Of a DNA stretch of 64,000 nt, positions 47,498-55,264 are shown in pieces. Positions within the stretch are counted from its first letter, which is position 1. Each line of letters opens with the position of its first letter. Source of the DNA: Candidatus Gastranaerophilales bacterium (GTDB taxonomy: Bacteria > Cyanobacteriota > Vampirovibrionia > Gastranaerophilales > Gastranaerophilaceae); contig CAKMWI010000011.1 of NCBI GenBank assembly GCA_928722015.1, positions 186,001 to 250,000 on the forward strand, read 5' to 3'. The position numbers and the translations under genes were made by a program. Below the pieces are notes generated by a model. It did not search any database and was not told the DNA's origin. It saw only the letters and a list, made by a program, of their open reading frames with translations.

Positions 47498-48163
47498 TTA
47501 TAAATTTTCTTTCTTTTTATGAGTAAGATATAAATTCTCTACAATGGATTTTACCTTTGATGTAAATTCTTTTGTAGAAGTATTGTCATAATAAATGGGA
47601 TCAGCAATATAAATATCTGATATAAACGGAACTAAAATAGCATCAATTTTAGGAAGAATTTTATCCGGACCGTTAATGTATAAAGGAATTACCGGAACAT
47701 TTGGATTCATTTTTGCAATATGGGCAATTCCTGTTTTAAATTCTTTTATTTGATTATCTTCTCCGCGTGTGCCTTCAGGATAGATTATTATTATTTCATT
47801 ATTCTTCAATGCTGTATTTATATCAGCAAAAACTTCCTCTTTTGACTGCCTGGTTATGTGCCTGCTTATAGGGATAATTCCTATAAGTGTTTTGAATATA
47901 AAAGATTTAAATTTCGTATTACAAAAATAATCTGCCGCCGCTACGGGATGAATCTTTAAAATAGTCAATATCGGAAAAAGGCTCATAATAAGAAGAGTAT
48001 CTATATGGCTGTTATGATTGGCAACAATTATGGCAGCCCCTTTGTTCTGTAAAAGTTTTTCCAAATTACGTACATTTATTCCAAGAACGAAAAAAATAAA
48101 AGGTTTTACAAACAATAGAAAAAATAAAAACTTTGCTGTATTGTTTAAATATTTCTTGTCCAT
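47498..48163 (-). CDS. plsC: PlsC-like lysophospholipid acyltransferase
   Basis: The 221-aa protein acylates lysophosphatidic acid or a related acceptor at the membrane. The HX4D motif is H50-D55 in VANHNSHIDT, the EGTR motif lies near 122 (PEGTRGED), and VPVIPLYING is the third conserved block. An N-terminal hydrophobic helix (11-30) anchors it. It is the last gene of the lipid operon, 3 nt after cdsA. No own ribosome site is clear. Confidence 0.9.
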   Translation of the reverse strand: MDKKYLNNTAKFLFFLLFVKPFIFFVLGINVRNLEKLLQNKGAAIIVANHNSHIDTLLIMSLFPILTILKIHPVAAADYFCNTKFKSFIFKTLIGIIPISRHITRQSKEEVFADINTALKNNEIIIIYPEGTRGEDNQIKEFKTGIAHIAKMNPNVPVIPLYINGPDKILPKIDAILVPFISDIYIADPIYYDNTSTKEFTSKVKSIVENLYLTHKKKENL

Positions 48164-48166
48164 AAA

Positions 48167-49117
48167 CTAATTTAAGATACCTATGTTATAGTAATATGCT
48201 ACATAATGGAAAAATAATGGTACAGTAAATATCATACTGTCTAATCTATCAAGAATGCCGCCGTGTCCAGGCAGTAGCGCCCCTGTGTCTTTAACACCTA
48301 TATCTCTTTTAATTGCAGACATTGTAATATCTCCGAAAAATCCTGCAATTGCAAGTATTGCACCTAAAATAAATGCCTGCCAAAAAGAAAACGGAGTTAA
48401 AAATTTAGCAAGAATACCAGCAATAACTGCTGTAGATACCACCCCGCCCAAAAGCCCTTCTACAGTTTTGTTAGGACTGACTTTGGGTGTAATCTTATGT
48501 TTGCCGAAGGTCTTACCAAACAAATATTGCATAAAATCATTTGAAATTGTTAATATCAATATATATAAAAGGAATCCCAATGCTCCGCCTATTGGATTAA
48601 CAGTTTCCGGAATTGAAAAATATACTGCAAAATAACCTATCGCATATACGCAGGTCATTAATGCCCAGTGTATTGTTCCGCAAGATTTTAAAAAGCCGTC
48701 AGTATCACCAATTAAAACCATTCTTAAAGGGATTAAAAGGAATAAATACAAAGGTATAAATAAATAAAACATTGCAATCCAGCCGGTATAAATAAAATAA
48801 AATTGAATTGGAATTGACAGATATGCCCATAAAAGAACACGCCTGTCAGAACGTCTTGTCGGTATCATTGAAAAGAATTCTTTTAATGCAAGATAGCTTA
48901 TAAGCATTATAAATATTATTGCGGCAAGTTTATTAAACATAAACGCCGCAGTAAATAAAATGACAATTATCCAGAAGGATTTCATTCTTGTTTTGAAATT
49001 TTCAACATTCTTTTTCATAAAGCCAAGAATATATGCAGCTATCGTAATAAGTGCCAAAACCAGATATAAAAGTAAAATACAGAATTTTACATTATATGTT
49101 AAAGTAATTGTATTCAT
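48167..49117 (-). CDS. cdsA: Phosphatidate cytidylyltransferase (CdsA / YnbB-like)
   Basis: The enzyme makes CDP-diacylglycerol from phosphatidate and CTP. The 316-aa protein has about eight membrane helices and the family signature near the C-terminus: SAIKRDIGVKDTGALLPGHGG followed by DRLDS. SPNKTVEGLLGG lies before it. GAGG precedes the ATG. It lies between the methyltransferase and plsC in the operon, and would supply the activated lipid for the CDP-alcohol transferase encoded upstream. Confidence 0.92.
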   Translation of the reverse strand: MNTITLTYNVKFCILLLYLVLALITIAAYILGFMKKNVENFKTRMKSFWIIVILFTAAFMFNKLAAIIFIMLISYLALKEFFSMIPTRRSDRRVLLWAYLSIPIQFYFIYTGWIAMFYLFIPLYLFLLIPLRMVLIGDTDGFLKSCGTIHWALMTCVYAIGYFAVYFSIPETVNPIGGALGFLLYILILTISNDFMQYLFGKTFGKHKITPKVSPNKTVEGLLGGVVSTAVIAGILAKFLTPFSFWQAFILGAILAIAGFFGDITMSAIKRDIGVKDTGALLPGHGGILDRLDSMIFTVPLFFHYVAYYYNIGILN

Positions 49118-49150
49118 GATACCTCTTTTTCATACTGATGTTTTAACAGA

Positions 49151-49957
49151 TTAAACTTTTTTAGCTAAAATTACAGGATAATGTCCTGCATCATCAGATC
49201 TCATAACAATAACCGAAAAACCTATTTCTTTTAAAATAGAATTGATTACATCCATATCCCAGGTTACCATTTTTAGCTGATGGTTATTAAAATCTTTGAA
49301 AATTTTATTTGTTAAACTTAATGCAACATGACCTGCCTGCACAGAAAAAACAAAATATCCTCCTTTGGCTAAAGCATTATATATCAGCTGCATAGATTTT
49401 TTTACGGTTTCTCTGTCATCAAACCAGTCATAAAATCCTGACGCAACAAATATATCGGGCTGTTTGTCAAATTGAAAATCTTCTTCTTTAAGCGCATCTG
49501 CAACTTTGTAATCTACATCTACATTATTTGCAAGCGCTTTGTCTTTAGCCTCACGAAGCCATCTTATATCAATATCTCTTAGTTCCGCACTTACCGGTTT
49601 CCCTTTAAACTTTGTAAGAATATCAATTATATATCTGGCAGGGCCTGATGCTATATCACAAATTCTTGCACTATCTTTGGTTTCCAAAGTTAAATTTACA
49701 GCTTCTTCTATATTTTTTACAAGATTATTCTTTCTGTTTCTGACATCCTGCCAGCCCGGATGATTCAAATAAATCTTATCTATTATTTTGCCGATAAAAA
49801 ATTCTCCGCCGGGTTCATTTTTGTATATATAATCAAGCATCTTTCCTGAGGTAAAGCCTTCCTTTGATGCCAGCTTAATCCCGTTACTCAATTGTCCCAA
49901 CGTATCTACTACAACTTTAAGTATAGATATTTGTACATTTTCTATAAAATTTTTCAT
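49151..49957 (-). CDS. Class I SAM methyltransferase (PF12147-type)
   Basis: The 268-aa protein has AdoMet motif I CDIASGPARYIIDIL near 100, an acidic strand ELRDIDI, and VASGFYDWFDD with KGGYFVFSVQAGH in the later motifs. It resembles the putative methyltransferase domain that is fused to a hydrolase in YnbC-type proteins; here it stands alone. The substrate could be a lipid headgroup or acyl chain. It starts inside the stop of the preceding gene (1-nt overlap, TAATG) and so is translationally coupled. Confidence 0.75.
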   Translation of the reverse strand: MKNFIENVQISILKVVVDTLGQLSNGIKLASKEGFTSGKMLDYIYKNEPGGEFFIGKIIDKIYLNHPGWQDVRNRKNNLVKNIEEAVNLTLETKDSARICDIASGPARYIIDILTKFKGKPVSAELRDIDIRWLREAKDKALANNVDVDYKVADALKEEDFQFDKQPDIFVASGFYDWFDDRETVKKSMQLIYNALAKGGYFVFSVQAGHVALSLTNKIFKDFNNHQLKMVTWDMDVINSILKEIGFSVIVMRSDDAGHYPVILAKKV

Positions 49958-51045
49958 TACTTTAACCTTTCATATGTAGTTGTTGCAAATAAATATGCAT
50001 CAAGCAAATCGTCTTCATTGGGTCTGTTTTTGTAAGTCTTTGCTATGCTGTGATACCCCTTAATATTTATTGTTAAAACAGGTTTTTGATTAAGTTTATT
50101 TACAAAGTAATCAGTGCATCTTTTGTTTGAAAATATGCGAACTACAGGCATACCGGAGGTAAATAAAAGTGCATAATTTTTAATATTATGATTACTTTCA
50201 AGAAACTTAAGCATATTTTCAGGCATTATTTTTCGTCCTAAATGAGGAGCAGCCAGTATGACCAAATCATATGCAGATAAATCCTGTTCTTCTAAATTTT
50301 TAACGTTTACTGCTTTACATTCCAGTGCTTCTGCGGCTTCATTTGCAGCTTTTTCGGTGTTTCCCGTCAAAGTGTCATATATTACAATTATTTTTTTATC
50401 AATATTTCTATATTTAATCCAGTCAAGTTTTTTGCACTCTTTCAATTGAGCTTTAAGTCTGTTAAATACGGTAACCTGTCCAAGGATAATGAATAATATC
50501 ATTAACCATTCAAAATATGTTAATGTATAAAAATCACCGATTTTACCTGTTAGTCTTAAATATTCAGGAATTGTAAAAAGCATTATTAAAATAAGCCGTT
50601 CAACTTTACCCAGAGGCCCATGGTGCTGCCACTTTGCCCCGATGGCTTTAGAGAGCATTCCCGTATAACTTACAAGAAACATTGATGCCATACCTAACAT
50701 TCCGAGTAACGGCGTGCACATAGGGGAGAGAGCAATACCGATTAAAACAAAAATATCAGAATATCTGTCGGGTAAAGCATTAACAATTTCACCCTTAAGA
50801 CGTAAATTTCCTCTTTCAATAGCAATAACACCGTCAATCGTATTTAATGTCATTCTAAATAATGTTAATATTATCGAAATCAATAATAAGACAGGTTTGT
50901 CAGGTGCATAAATATAACAAAACATTGTAATAAATGCAATTAAAGTCGCTAAATAACCGAGCCAGTCAGGATTGAGCCAAACCATTTTTTTAGCTAACGG
51001 TAACAGAATTTTCCTATATGGATATTTTAAAAGATACAGTGCCAT
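49957..51045 (-). CDS. CDP-alcohol phosphatidyltransferase fused to a flavodoxin domain (YnbA-like)
   Basis: Residues 1-200 are a polytopic CDP-alcohol phosphatidyltransferase. The signature is recognisable but altered: N68-x2-D71-G72-x2-A75-I76-x8-G85-x3-N89-x3-D93, then D97. So Asn stands for two usual Asp, and Ile for the usual Arg. Residues 216-362 are a flavodoxin-like domain: YDTLTGNTEKAA (phosphate loop T225-T230) and VILAAPHLGRKI. Such a fusion is unusual. It is first in the operon with a methyltransferase, CdsA and PlsC. AAGGGG precedes the ATG. It probably makes a modified phospholipid; the flavodoxin could supply electrons. Confidence 0.75.
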   Translation of the reverse strand: MALYLLKYPYRKILLPLAKKMVWLNPDWLGYLATLIAFITMFCYIYAPDKPVLLLISIILTLFRMTLNTIDGVIAIERGNLRLKGEIVNALPDRYSDIFVLIGIALSPMCTPLLGMLGMASMFLVSYTGMLSKAIGAKWQHHGPLGKVERLILIMLFTIPEYLRLTGKIGDFYTLTYFEWLMILFIILGQVTVFNRLKAQLKECKKLDWIKYRNIDKKIIVIYDTLTGNTEKAANEAAEALECKAVNVKNLEEQDLSAYDLVILAAPHLGRKIMPENMLKFLESNHNIKNYALLFTSGMPVVRIFSNKRCTDYFVNKLNQKPVLTINIKGYHSIAKTYKNRPNEDDLLDAYLFATTTYERLK

Positions 51046-51316
51046 ATAAATATTCCCCTTATTAACAATAGAATTTTACATCTAAATATAACTTATGTAA
51101 ATATATTAAGTAGATGAAATATACTAATTCTTATCGTAAATAGGTATTATAAAAATGTTTGCTTTTGTTCGTATTTTGTAAAATGTTTTGTTATTGTTTT
51201 GTTAAAATTTCCTATCGCTCAATCACTCTAAACGTCTAAATCTCGCAAAAATAATCGAGCTGTCCGGTGATAATACATCTGACCATTAAAGTACAGTGTA
51301 AAAGGCCACATGAATT

Positions 51317-51342
51317 TTTTCGGTTGGGCATACCTGCCCAAC
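51317..51342 (+). repeat. Inverted repeat, left arm (contains 8-bp hairpin)
   Basis: TTTTCGGTTGGGCATACC then TGCCCAAC. Within it GTTGGGCA-TACC-TGCCCAAC is a perfect stem-loop. It matches the reverse complement of 51506-51531 at 24 of 26 positions. Confidence 0.75.
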
Positions 51343-51505
51343 GATAAATTTGGACATTAACTGGATATTGAAATTTCTTTAATTTGATTAAATTACAACC
51401 TGATTTAAAAATACTCTTTGTAATTCTATGTCCTAATAAAGTCCATTTTTGTCCGATTTGATTTTTTATAATCAAGCAACTTCCGACCATCTGTAATTTA
51501 GTGTT

Positions 51506-51531
51506 GTCGGGCAAGTATGCCCAACCGAAAA
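51506..51531 (-). repeat. Inverted repeat, right arm
   Basis: Reverse-complement partner of 51317-51342 with two differences. The internal hairpin has one mismatch. The pair encloses about 160 bp. Confidence 0.75.
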
Positions 51532-51567
51532 TTTATTCTATAGACAACGAACTGGACATTAAAATAC

Positions 51568-51599
51568 AGTAAGTTCCCCTTTTCTGCATTGTCTTGTTT
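51568..51599 (+). repeat. 32-bp direct repeat, right copy
   Basis: Identical to 43589-43620. It lies 53 nt beyond the 3' end of tRNA-Met. The weak similarity after the repeat (a CATTAAA motif at about 15-20 nt in both) suggests that the original unit was a little longer. Confidence 0.85.
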
Positions 51600-51623
51600 C
51601 TTTACAACAAGAAGCATTAAAAA

Positions 51624-51644
51624 AGAGGATATAAAAAACCCTCT
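51624..51644 (-). terminator. Probable terminator of tRNA-Met
   Basis: On the minus strand AGAGG and CCTCT pair around an 11-nt AT loop and are followed directly by a run of T. It lies 9 nt past the tRNA. Confidence 0.7.
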
Positions 51645-51652
51645 AAATTAAA

Positions 51653-51726
51653 TAGCAAGGGAGAGATTCGAACTCTCGACCTCACGGGTATGAGCCGTGC
51701 GCTCTCACCAACTGAGCTACCTTGCC
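51653..51726 (-). tRNA. tRNA-Met (anticodon CAT)
   Basis: The cloverleaf is complete on the minus strand. The acceptor GGCAAGG pairs with CCTTGCT (G1-U72 wobble). The anticodon stem CACGG/CCGTG surrounds CTCATAC, with CAT at 51692-51690. The T arm is GAGAG-TTCGAAT-CTCTC. No CCA is encoded. The sequence is elongator-like rather than initiator (no C1-A72 mismatch, no three G-C pairs in the anticodon stem). An Ile tRNA with modified C34 cannot be fully ruled out. Confidence 0.92.
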
Positions 51727-51859
51727 ATATACCTTTTTCCTATTAAATTTTCAGCAGTTTACCCGCGTACACTTATTCTTACATAAATATAAAAATATTT
51801 CAAGTATTTATTATAATATAACAGAAAACAATAAAAACTTAGAAAAGCAATATTTGATA

Positions 51860-51865
51860 TATAAT
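51860..51865 (+). promoter_or_regulatory. -10 of the MATE gene, predicted leaderless start
   Basis: TATAAT ends 6 nt before the ATG at 51872 and no Shine-Dalgarno is present, so transcription should start at or next to the start codon. Confidence 0.45.
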
Positions 51866-51871
51866 TGTTGT

Positions 51872-53251
51872 ATGATTAAAGATTTAACAAAAGGCGAACC
51901 CCTAAAACTAATACTTCTATTTTCTATTCCCCTGCTAATTGGAAATATTTTCCAACAATTATACAACCTAGCAGATATTGTTATTGTAGGCAGGACACTT
52001 GGAATGGAAGCTTTAGCTGCTGTTGGTGCCGTTGCTCCTTTATTTTTTCTGATAATGTTTGCTATTGTTGGACTAAATAATGGATTTGCCGTTATCACAG
52101 GACAAAGGTTCGGCGCTGGAGACTATGATGGTGTAAGAAGATCAGTTACTATATCTACAATTCTCAGCACAGTTATTACAATTATTTCAACAATATTCTT
52201 TTCCGTTTTTATGAAACAAATACTCTTTTTAATGAATGTACCAGAATCAATCATGCACAATGCATATTGGTATATTCAGATTTGTGTTTTCGGACTTGTT
52301 ACAGTAAATTTTTATAACCTTCTGGCAAGTATTGTAAGAGCTTTGGGTGATAGCAAAACTCCACTATATTTTTTAATTCTTGCATCAATTTTAAATGTTT
52401 TTCTGGCTTTATTTTTTATACTAAAATTTGGATGGGGTGTCCCGGGTTCTGCTATTGCTGTTGTTTTATCACAAGGATTTTCAGCATTACTATGCATTTT
52501 TTATATAAAATTAAAATTTCCTATCCTACACATAAAAAAAGAAGAATGGAAATTCGACTTTTTTCACAATAATGAAGATAGAGAATTTGCAAAACTGCAC
52601 CTAAACGTTGGACTACCTACCGCCGTACAATTCTCTGTTCTTGGAATAGGTATACTTATTATCCAAAGTGTTTGTAATTCTTTTGGTTCAAATGTTATTG
52701 CAGCATTTACCGCAGCATTAAGAATCGAACAAATTGCAACAATGCCTATGATATCTTTCGGAATTGCTCTTGCGGCTTTTGTTGCTCAAAACTTTGGAGC
52801 AGAAAAAATTAAAAGAATACGTCAGGGTGTTAAACGCGGCTCTGTCATCAATATTGTTCTAAGTATTATAATGGCAATCATTATGCATTATTGGGGAAGC
52901 CATATTGTACAGCTTTTTATCGGTAATGGAAATCCTGATGTTATTAAAATTGCACACGATTATTTATGGATTAGTACATTATTTTACTTCTTTTTAGGAC
53001 AAATCTTTATTTTCAGAAATTCTTTACAAGGCATGGGAAAACCACTTATTCCTTTGTCTTCATCATTTGCAGAGCTTATGGTAAGGGCTTATGCAGCAGG
53101 GTATCTGGCTGTTCAATACGGATATTTTGGAGTATTTTATGCAGGCCCTATTGCCTGGGTAACAGCATCAATTGTAGTTACTGTCGGATATTTTATAAAT
53201 ATTAGAAAAATCATTAAAAAATTTATAAAAAGCGAAAATATAAAAAATTAA
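51872..53251 (+). CDS. MATE-family multidrug/toxin exporter
   Basis: The 459-aa protein is a MATE transporter that expels cationic drugs or metabolites in exchange for H+ or Na+. It has 12 predicted membrane helices in two related halves. Typical landmarks are IPLLIGNIFQQLYNLADIVIVGR at the start, GNGNPDVI between later helices, and RNSLQGMGKP in the second half. The start is the Met before IKDLTKGEPL; the open frame extends 50 codons further upstream into the tRNA region without support. A strong terminator follows. Confidence 0.93.
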   Translation: MIKDLTKGEPLKLILLFSIPLLIGNIFQQLYNLADIVIVGRTLGMEALAAVGAVAPLFFLIMFAIVGLNNGFAVITGQRFGAGDYDGVRRSVTISTILSTVITIISTIFFSVFMKQILFLMNVPESIMHNAYWYIQICVFGLVTVNFYNLLASIVRALGDSKTPLYFLILASILNVFLALFFILKFGWGVPGSAIAVVLSQGFSALLCIFYIKLKFPILHIKKEEWKFDFFHNNEDREFAKLHLNVGLPTAVQFSVLGIGILIIQSVCNSFGSNVIAAFTAALRIEQIATMPMISFGIALAAFVAQNFGAEKIKRIRQGVKRGSVINIVLSIIMAIIMHYWGSHIVQLFIGNGNPDVIKIAHDYLWISTLFYFFLGQIFIFRNSLQGMGKPLIPLSSSFAELMVRAYAAGYLAVQYGYFGVFYAGPIAWVTASIVVTVGYFINIRKIIKKFIKSENIKN

Positions 53252-53252
53252 A

Positions 53253-53276
53253 AAAGCAAGCTATTCAGCTTGCTTT
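53253..53276. terminator. Terminator after the MATE gene
   Basis: AAAGCAAGCT (53253-53262) and AGCTTGCTTT (53267-53276) form a perfect 10-bp stem with a 4-nt loop; A-runs and T-runs on either side make it usable by both convergent transcripts. Confidence 0.85.
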
Positions 53277-53297
53277 AAACAAAATATCAAATTAGCT

Positions 53298-53669
53298 TTA
53301 ACGTTTAGCGGTTGTTTTTATTATATGCCATCCAAACTTTGTTCCCACCGGATCCGATATTTCACCGACTTTCAAGTCAAATGCCGTATCGGCAAACTGT
53401 TGCACCATTTGTTTTCTATTAAAAAAGCCCAAATCCCCGCCGTTTTGTCCTGATGGGCAGAGTGAATATTGCCTTGCAGCATCTTCAAAAGTTATCTTCC
53501 CATTTTCAATATCTTTCTTTATCTTTACAGCATCAGAACGGTTCTTTACAAGGATATGACTTGCCCTTACTTCATGAATATCCAAATTAGGATTTAAAAA
53601 ATTCGCAAATGAACTAAGTCCAACAAAAACAATTGCAATTGCCATAAATATTTTTATAATTGATTTCAT
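53298..53669 (-). CDS. Exported parvulin-type peptidyl-prolyl isomerase
   Basis: The 123-aa protein has an N-terminal signal or anchor helix (MKSIIKIFMAIAIVFVGLSS) and a single PpiC/parvulin domain: VRASHILVKNRSDA, CPSGQNGGDLGFFNRKQMV, and KFGWHIIKTT at the end. It assists folding of exported proteins outside the cytoplasmic membrane. AGGAGG precedes the ATG. Being only one domain long it is a minimal form of the family. Confidence 0.9.
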   Translation of the reverse strand: MKSIIKIFMAIAIVFVGLSSFANFLNPNLDIHEVRASHILVKNRSDAVKIKKDIENGKITFEDAARQYSLCPSGQNGGDLGFFNRKQMVQQFADTAFDLKVGEISDPVGTKFGWHIIKTTAKR

Positions 53670-53726
53670 TTTGCCTCCTGATTATTCACAACGCTATTGT
53701 ATTATAAGAAACTATAAAAATAAATA

Positions 53727-54401
53727 CTACAACTGTATTGTTCTCAAAACAAAATAATATCGATAATTACCCCAGTACACAATAATTGAAACAAAATTAT
53801 TATCCAAATCTGAAGCTTCCAAATATGTATCAGGAATAGGTTTTCGTTTTGAACTTTTAAAAGTTTTTCCGATAAATTTAAGAGCTTTTTCTCTTATTAA
53901 CTGAGTTTTTGTCAATTTAATCTGAGGCAGATTATTTTTATAAAAATTCATAGGTACCATCTCTTTTTTATAGCATGGAACAATATATTTAACTCTTCCT
54001 GCTTCTTTAAACAAAATAAACCAAGCACCATCATGCTCTCTCGGGGTTAAAAGATAATAACCAGGTTGAATTGCTATAGTTTTAAAATACAAAGGAGCAG
54101 TCAACCTGAAAAGTGGATAAGGAGACCAAGTAGAATACATTGTATCCTGATATTCTCCCGGATCAATATCATGAACATATTTAAATTCCGGAACAGGCAT
54201 ATCCCGATACATTTGTTCTATATCTATATCTTCCGTATACTCATCATCAGCTATTTCCTGAGTATCAACATCTTCAGGATATGAAACAGTATTTTGCTCT
54301 TGAGATTGCGAATTCGATTCTACTTCTGCCGAATAACCAGAAGATACTGAAACTGCTAAAGTACAAACTATTAAAATTATACCTGTTATTATACGTTTCA
54401 T
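53727..54401 (-). CDS. Exported protein of unknown function
   Basis: The 224-aa protein has a signal peptide (MKRIITGIILIVCTLAVSVSS, cleavage near GYSA) and an acidic Gln/Asp/Glu-rich stretch (25-65). A beta-rich C-terminal domain contains TWSPYPLFRLTAPLYF, QPGYYLLTPREHDGAWF and a terminal IIVYWGNYRYYFVLRT. No family is recognised. Its ATG is preceded by a -10 hexamer at 6 nt, so the mRNA is predicted to be leaderless. It is divergent from the histidine-kinase gene. Confidence 0.65.
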   Translation of the reverse strand: MKRIITGIILIVCTLAVSVSSGYSAEVESNSQSQEQNTVSYPEDVDTQEIADDEYTEDIDIEQMYRDMPVPEFKYVHDIDPGEYQDTMYSTWSPYPLFRLTAPLYFKTIAIQPGYYLLTPREHDGAWFILFKEAGRVKYIVPCYKKEMVPMNFYKNNLPQIKLTKTQLIREKALKFIGKTFKSSKRKPIPDTYLEASDLDNNFVSIIVYWGNYRYYFVLRTIQL

Positions 54402-54407
54402 ATAACC

Positions 54408-54435
54408 ATTTTAATAGTTCTCCAATGAAAATCAA
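54408..54435 (-). promoter_or_regulatory. Promoter of the exported protein gene, predicted leaderless
   Basis: On the minus strand TTGATT (54435-54430) is 16 bp from TAAAAT (54413-54408), which ends 6 nt before the ATG. Confidence 0.5.
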
Positions 54436-54502
54436 TCATTCCGATAATTGAAACTTACAACTCTTAAAATAATATTAATTTCACTCAATTCATTAGATAA
54501 TT

Positions 54503-54511
54503 TGTTATAAT
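54503..54511 (+). promoter_or_regulatory. Extended -10 of the histidine-kinase gene, predicted leaderless
   Basis: TG-t-TATAAT (hexamer 54506-54511) is a perfect extended -10 and ends 6 nt before the ATG at 54518. It faces away from the promoter of the divergent exported-protein gene. Confidence 0.55.
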
Positions 54512-54517
54512 AAATTT

Positions 54518-55264
54518 ATGAATGATATTGAACAAAATTATGAAGATTTTATTTCTACAGTAAGTCATGAATTGAGAACTCCTCTTACTTCTATCAGAGG
54601 TTTTTCACAAACAATGCTTTCCTCTTGGGATAAATTAGATGATGATAGCAAAAAAAAATTTATAAAAATTATAGAAGAGCAATCCAACAGACTTATACAC
54701 CTTGTAGAAAATATGCTCTCTGTTACAAAATTAAAGTCAAATAATAACCATTTTGTATTCAATGAAGTTGCAATAAAAACACCGATAGAACAAGTTATTT
54801 CTATTGTCAAAACTCAATATCCAACACATAAATTTGAACTGAATTGCAGAGAAAATATCCCGAACATATTTGTTGATAGAGATAAATTTCAACAAATTAT
54901 GACCAATTTGATAGAAAATAGTGCCAAATATTCACCGGAAAATTCAACAACATACATTTCAGCTTCAACTAAAAATAATAATGTTACAATAACTGTTTCA
55001 AACATAGGAATTGGAATTGAAGAAAAAGACTATGACAAAATTTTTACTAAATTTGCAAGGATAGATAATCCCCTGACTCGAAAAGTGCAAGGAAGCGGAC
55101 TTGGTTTATATATAACAAAAAATTTGGTCGAAAAAATGGAGGGCAAAATCTCAGTCTCTTCAAAACCTCTAAATGATAGTTCAAATTTAAGTAAAATAAC
55201 ATTCGAAGTTAGCATGCCAATAAAAAACATAGAAGAACAAGCGAGGATAAAATGCAATCAGTAA
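54518..55264 (+). CDS. Soluble histidine kinase without sensor domain
   Basis: The 248-aa protein consists almost only of HisKA with H17 in STVSHELRTP, and HATPase with the N box (NLIENSAKYSP), G1 and G2 boxes (VSNIGIGIEEKD, GSGLGLYI). It has no membrane helix or sensory domain, so it probably receives its signal from a partner protein. The gene overlaps the next response-regulator gene by 13 nt. No ribosome site is present; see the leaderless promoter. Confidence 0.9.
   Translation: MNDIEQNYEDFISTVSHELRTPLTSIRGFSQTMLSSWDKLDDDSKKKFIKIIEEQSNRLIHLVENMLSVTKLKSNNNHFVFNEVAIKTPIEQVISIVKTQYPTHKFELNCRENIPNIFVDRDKFQQIMTNLIENSAKYSPENSTTYISASTKNNNVTITVSNIGIGIEEKDYDKIFTKFARIDNPLTRKVQGSGLGLYITKNLVEKMEGKISVSSKPLNDSSNLSKITFEVSMPIKNIEEQARIKCNQ

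Larger units (their letters stand above)
51046..51567. other. Repeat-rich non-coding segment at the island's right edge
   Basis: The segment holds a nearly exact inverted pair (51317-51342 and 51506-51531) and short GGACATTAA-type repeats: GACCATTAAAGTACAGT at 51281 and a 14/17 match at 51554. An 92-codon open frame on the minus strand runs through these repeats and is not a believable gene. The pattern suits a degenerate miniature transposable element or recombination remnant. Confidence 0.5.

Noticed and set aside
51236..51514. 92-codon open frame on the minus strand
   Set aside because: It runs through the inverted repeats, has no ribosome site, and the product has no protein-like pattern. 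The repeats explain it better.
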